From positions 1,426,112 through 1,490,111 of the forward strand of contig JANPYM010000006.1 in the NCBI GenBank assembly GCA_025890175.1: 64,000 bases of DNA, in the 5' to 3' direction. The notes below the pieces were generated by a model, which was not told where the DNA came from, searched no databases, and saw nothing but the letters and a program-made list of their open reading frames with translations. Position 1 is the stretch's first letter; each line of letters opens with the position of its first letter. The translations under genes and the position numbers were made by a program. This stretch comes from Ciborinia camelliae. Lineage: Eukaryota; Ascomycota; Leotiomycetes; Helotiales; Sclerotiniaceae. Below are positions 60,053-64,000 of this stretch, piece after piece.

Positions 60053-60412
60053 ATGCCTCAAGGTTACTCATCCAGAGATGTCGGCGACCCATCACAAATC
60101 AAGAAAAATAAACAATCCATGGCCGATCTCAAATTAAGACGTCTTACTGAATTGAATAATCGTCTGCGAGAAGATTTGGAACGCGAAAGAATCCCAGTCT
60201 CTCAAGCTGCGAAGAGGTAATTTACTCATCACCTTTGAACTCCTGGAGAGTTTAGATGGATTATAATCTCTAACATACAATGCCTATTTAGTATCATTCA
60301 ATATACCAGTCAGACAAAAGATTTCATGGTTCCGTCAATTTGGGGTGCAGTCGATAAGAAGGATGATCCATATGCGCCGCAACCAAGTGGTGGATGTTGT
60401 TTGGTGATGTAA
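60053..60412 (+). CDS. gng-1: Heterotrimeric G-protein gamma subunit
   Basis: Exons 60053-60216 and 60292-60412 join to 94 residues, the usual length of fungal G-gamma. The N-terminal part is polar; residues about 20-50 form the coiled coil that pairs with G-beta (ADLKLRRLTELNNRLREDLE). The GGL-domain end has PSIWGAVDKKDDPYAP. The protein ends SGGCCLVM, a CaaX box (CLVM) for prenylation with a preceding Cys suited to palmitoylation, so it should anchor G-beta-gamma at the plasma membrane. It acts in pheromone and nutrient signalling. The intron (75 nt) lies in the codon after KR, giving AAKRSIIQYTSQ. The gene symbol follows the Neurospora name by family resemblance. Confidence 0.95.
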
Positions 60413-62545
60413 GGAAAGAAGGAAGAAATTCAAGATAATCAAAATGGAACGCCTATGAACGACCGACAACGACCACTCATAATTTCATCACTTCAATCAC
60501 TCAATTCATAAATCCATTCACATACACCAATTTCGACATCGATCCTCACAAAATCACGTACATCACCAAAGGAGAGAGGGCAGCAGCAGACCAGAATAAA
60601 GGGCGTTATTAGGGGCGCATTGGGAATAATCACTTTCAGCCTTCTTCGACATTATTCCAGAAAGCCAAATGTCTCTTCGTGGACCTTTCCATTAGAGGCC
60701 TTTCTTTTTTTTACGGAAGCGCAAGAGAAGAAGCATAGCATATTTTCACCACCATTGGAGGTATTTTTCACTATCAACGGGGCACGGCAGTGAGCGGGTT
60801 CTTTCGATTCGATTGTATCTGGCGTGTATCTGCGTGCGATGTTTGAGACTTTCTTGATGAAACGAAAGGCAGGATAAAGTTCAAACGGGAAGAGATTCAG
60901 AGGAGAAAGGGGAAAGGGAAAAGAAGCATGTAATATTTTTTTTCGTTTCTGTTCGTAGTAGTTACACCTCTTCTTTTTTTTCCCCAAACCCTTTATACAC
61001 ACACACAGATCATACCCTTCACATGAACTTCTTTGTGCATAGGATTATCAATGGAAATCATTGAGAGGGTTTATTTTATGAAGACTTTGACTTTTCTTAT
61101 TTTGATGTGATGCAATGTGATTGTGTGTGATGCTTATGATGTTTTCATGATACAATATGTTTTGATGTTTATTATATACCTACCTACCTACCTACCTAGG
61201 TACCTAATGAATTGTGATGTGATGTGAGGATTTGAATATATATCAATATACCTACCTATATATGTACGTACCGCGACCACTACCACTACTACAGCTACTA
61301 CTATTGTCCTCCTCTCTCCCTCCCTCCCTCTCTGAATTGGGAATTGGGAATTGGGACATAGGTACACAGGCATAGGTATCTAGGTAGGTATTGACTGCAC
61401 CTGGGCATGCATGGGTAAGGTATGTAGGTAGGTAGGTATGGGGGATGGATGGATAGATGGATGGGTGATGGATGGGTGATGGATAGATGTAGGTATGTAT
61501 GTAAAGAGAGGAGAGGGGAAGGAGGAGCGAGGAGGAGGGAGAAGGGGGAGAGATCATTATCAATATCATTATCAATAAGTACCTGGATAGGTAGGATAGA
61601 CATTTTTTTCTTTCTACCTACCTTCCTTCCTTCCCTTAGGTAGTAATGAATGAATGAATGAAAGTAATGAATGTAATGAAATGGGAGGAGGGGAGGAGGA
61701 AGTAAGTATAAGTATTGAGTATTAGTACTATATCGAATACAGACCACGGGAGTACCTTGATTGTAAGGGGGAGTAGAGTAGAGTAGAGTAGAGTGAATCT
61801 TATCAAATAAATAAATACTGGACTAGGTAGGTGTAGGTATTAACATACTACTATATCAAGATGGAGATTCATTCAAGCATGAGGTCCCGACCGGACATAC
61901 CTATTCGTTTTCCGCAATCAATTAATCAATCTCCCTCCTACTATTTCATCCAACCTCCTACATCTATGTATATACAGACAGACCTTAGGTAAGCTTATCT
62001 CAGCAATCCATCTGTGACCCAAACCCAAACATCACCCAAACATCCATCCATCCATCCATCCATCCCACTTCCCACTTCCCACTTCCCACATCCGATCCGA
62101 TCCATCCGCTTCCGACCCAAGCCCAAACCCAAAACTTTAAAGAAAAGTCTCCTGGCCTAGCAACTACAACTACAACTATTGAATTGAGAAATTTTTGATT
62201 TTTGGGCACAGACACAGTTAGATATACTGTATATGGTATACGATATAATATAGTAAATTAGGTACTAAGGATAACAATTATAAATGATAAATTACGAGTA
62301 TAAATAAACGCCAAAACGGGACTAGGTTGTACCTAAAACGAAAACGAAACGATTGGAAAACAGCGACCCGACACCACCTGATTGAAAAATCCACAGGTAG
62401 CCAATTAAGCAGGCGGACAAGCAAATAATCACGACCAAAAAAAGGATATATATCTATCCCACAGTAGATAAGGTAGATAGGTACCTAGATATATCATCCA
62501 ACATCTCAAATAGATAAACTAAATACCAGCAACCCCAATACCGAT
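60413..62545. other. Intergenic region rich in GTAG-type repeats
   Basis: Lies between the G-gamma gene and the SelW/Rdx-like gene. It holds (CCTA)n runs (61178-61206), GGATGGAT and GGTAGGTA repeats (61380-61500), (AGAGT)n near 61773 and (CATC)n near 62040-62065. The open frames here translate simple repeats and are not called. Confidence 0.5.
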
Positions 62546-64000
62546 ATGAATAGCGATAAATCAGCATCAGCAGGAACTGGTGGAGCGGGAGGTATGAAAG
62601 AGGAAGGACAAGGACAGAGAGAAGAACAGATGCAAGGAGAAGGACTGCAAGGAATCAAATTCCCACGCGTTACGATACAGTTTTGTACACAGTGTCGGTG
62701 GATGCTTAGGGCTGCTTATGTATGTATGGATTTTGGATTTTATTTTGGATTTTATTCCTTTGGTTTTTATTGAGATATTTTTGTGGGGGGGTTGTTTTTT
62801 GATATCTATCTAGTAGTTACTATATACATACCTACCCTGGAGTTTCCATTCATTTCATTTATCTATAACCCGAGGATTCATTTACAAGTGTCGAACGAAT
62901 CTCGATGTTATACTCCCATCTACATAGATATAGATATAGATGTACCGGCAATCTTACAAGGTACTGTATGTAGTACGTACAGTAAGTAAGTCTTACTGGG
63001 TATTTTGAGGGATTCTGAGAAGTGGCTGTGTATTTTTATACATACATGTTTTTGTGAATGGGAAAGAACTGTCGGGACCGTAGTTACTTGGCAGTCAGTT
63101 GGTCATTTTTGGGGGATGGATGGGGGGGATGAGGGGAATGAGGAGAGGGGGGATCTTGATGGTTGCTTGATGAAGGGTTCTTGATGCAAGTTGCTGGCTG
63201 GGTGATTTAGATAAATGAGGAATGGAGGAATGGGATATAAGATTTCATTATCTTCAGTGGAAGATGGATGGATGGAAGTGTTGGTCTATGATGAATTGTT
63301 TGATTTTGATTTTGGTTTTGGGTTGATTTATTGCCTGCGAGCTTTCTGATATGATTATTTATATACCTAAGTATATGTATAGGGATGTGGATAAGGATGG
63401 TTAAGCCAACATTGTTAAGCAGCAAGAAACTGGTGAAGAAAGTGTTTTCATTCGTTGGTGGCTCTATCTTTGAGTACTGCTTCAATACACACACTGCTTG
63501 GATGTAAATATGGTTGTCCCTCATTTGCCCAATGAAGTAGAGAGGGTGTAAAATAACAAGACCATTACATTCCAAGTTGAAATCGTAGACTATTGAGGTC
63601 ATCCTTTTTATTGTATAGATAGTTTATTTGCCTTCAAAATTTGAGAGATGGGAAGCATGATGATAAATTATCTTTTTGGTTTTCATATCACAATCTTTAA
63701 CATTTGATTTTCATCCTCCTATCCGTCTTCCTCTATTGTACTCTTTGCATCTCTCCCCCTTTCTATATCCCACCTATCCGACTTCCATTTTTTCTCCACC
63801 CTCCGTTCCTCCCTAGTTATCGGGACCCAGAAAACAAAATCTCAAAATGCGACCATGAATCTAAATTCAAGACCAGACGCTAACAAATTCTAACAAAAAA
63901 CAGTTTGCCCAAGAACTCCTCTCCACATTCGGAACCGACATAGGAGAAGTCGCACTTCAACCCAGTACTGGTGGTACATTTATCGTGGAATTATTTACAA
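62546..64000 (+). CDS. SelW/Rdx-family (thioredoxin-like) protein, 3' partial
   Basis: Exon 1 (62546-62719) encodes 58 residues with a Gly/Glu/Gln-rich start and then VTIQFCTQCRWMLRAAY. The CTQC is the redox CxxC of selenoprotein W/Rdx proteins, in the Cys form. The frame resumes only at 63904 after CTAACAAAAAACAG, with FAQELLSTFGTDIGEVALQP and STGGTFIVELF, exactly the next block of the family, and runs off the right edge. The join (TAT|TTT, phase 0) restores the canonical AAYFAQELL. The intron is therefore about 1184 nt (62720-63903), far longer than any other here. Members are small proteins with a thioredoxin-like fold, thought to act in thiol redox; the fungal role is not established. The donor is GTATGT. 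Confidence 0.88.

Noticed and set aside
61301..61747. 148-codon minus frame and its neighbours
   Set aside because: It is made of translated simple repeats (GGTA, GGAT, GGAG) with no protein-like content.

Overview
The window is nuclear DNA of a filamentous ascomycete (Pezizomycotina). Genes are split by short introns (about 47-165 nt, GT-AG, often with CTAAC/CTGAC-like branch sites). Typical filamentous-fungal families are present: a HET-domain protein, a fungal sedolisin, a CorA-domain protein and a CaaX-tailed G-gamma subunit. Intergenic DNA is rich in TACCTAGGTA palindromes and GTAG microsatellite. The look is that of a Leotiomycete (Sclerotinia/Botrytis-like), but that placement is inference.

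Left third (1-18 kb): the 3' part of a conserved protein of unknown function; an MFS transporter (-); a flavin amine oxidase (+, 4 exons); a secreted sedolisin peptidase (-, 4 exons); a 391-bp TA-flanked MITE; a small unknown two-exon gene; and a calpain-like cysteine protease whose C-terminal tail carries a duplicated basic module.

Middle (18-34 kb): gene-poor DNA with two decayed minus-strand genes (about 20.4-22.6 kb and 26.8-27.6 kb), a small gene with a basic nuclear-type tail, a four-exon homeodomain-like gene, and a three-exon flavin-dependent halogenase-like gene with a C-terminal cysteine cluster.

Right half (34-64 kb): a secreted Ser/Thr-rich repeat glycoprotein (-), a divergent histidine acid phosphatase-like secreted protein (-), a lipid-droplet-type serine hydrolase (+, 6 exons), a CorA-like metal transporter (+, 6 exons), a HET-domain gene (-), a tiny gene containing a 9-bp purine repeat array (-), eIF3a (-), the heterotrimeric G-protein gamma subunit (+), and the 5' part of a SelW/Rdx-family thioredoxin-like gene (+) split by an intron of about 1.2 kb.

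No biosynthetic cluster or operon-like grouping is evident; the genes look independently regulated. Exon borders were placed by hand from reading-frame continuity, splice signals and family knowledge; no search or RNA evidence was available.
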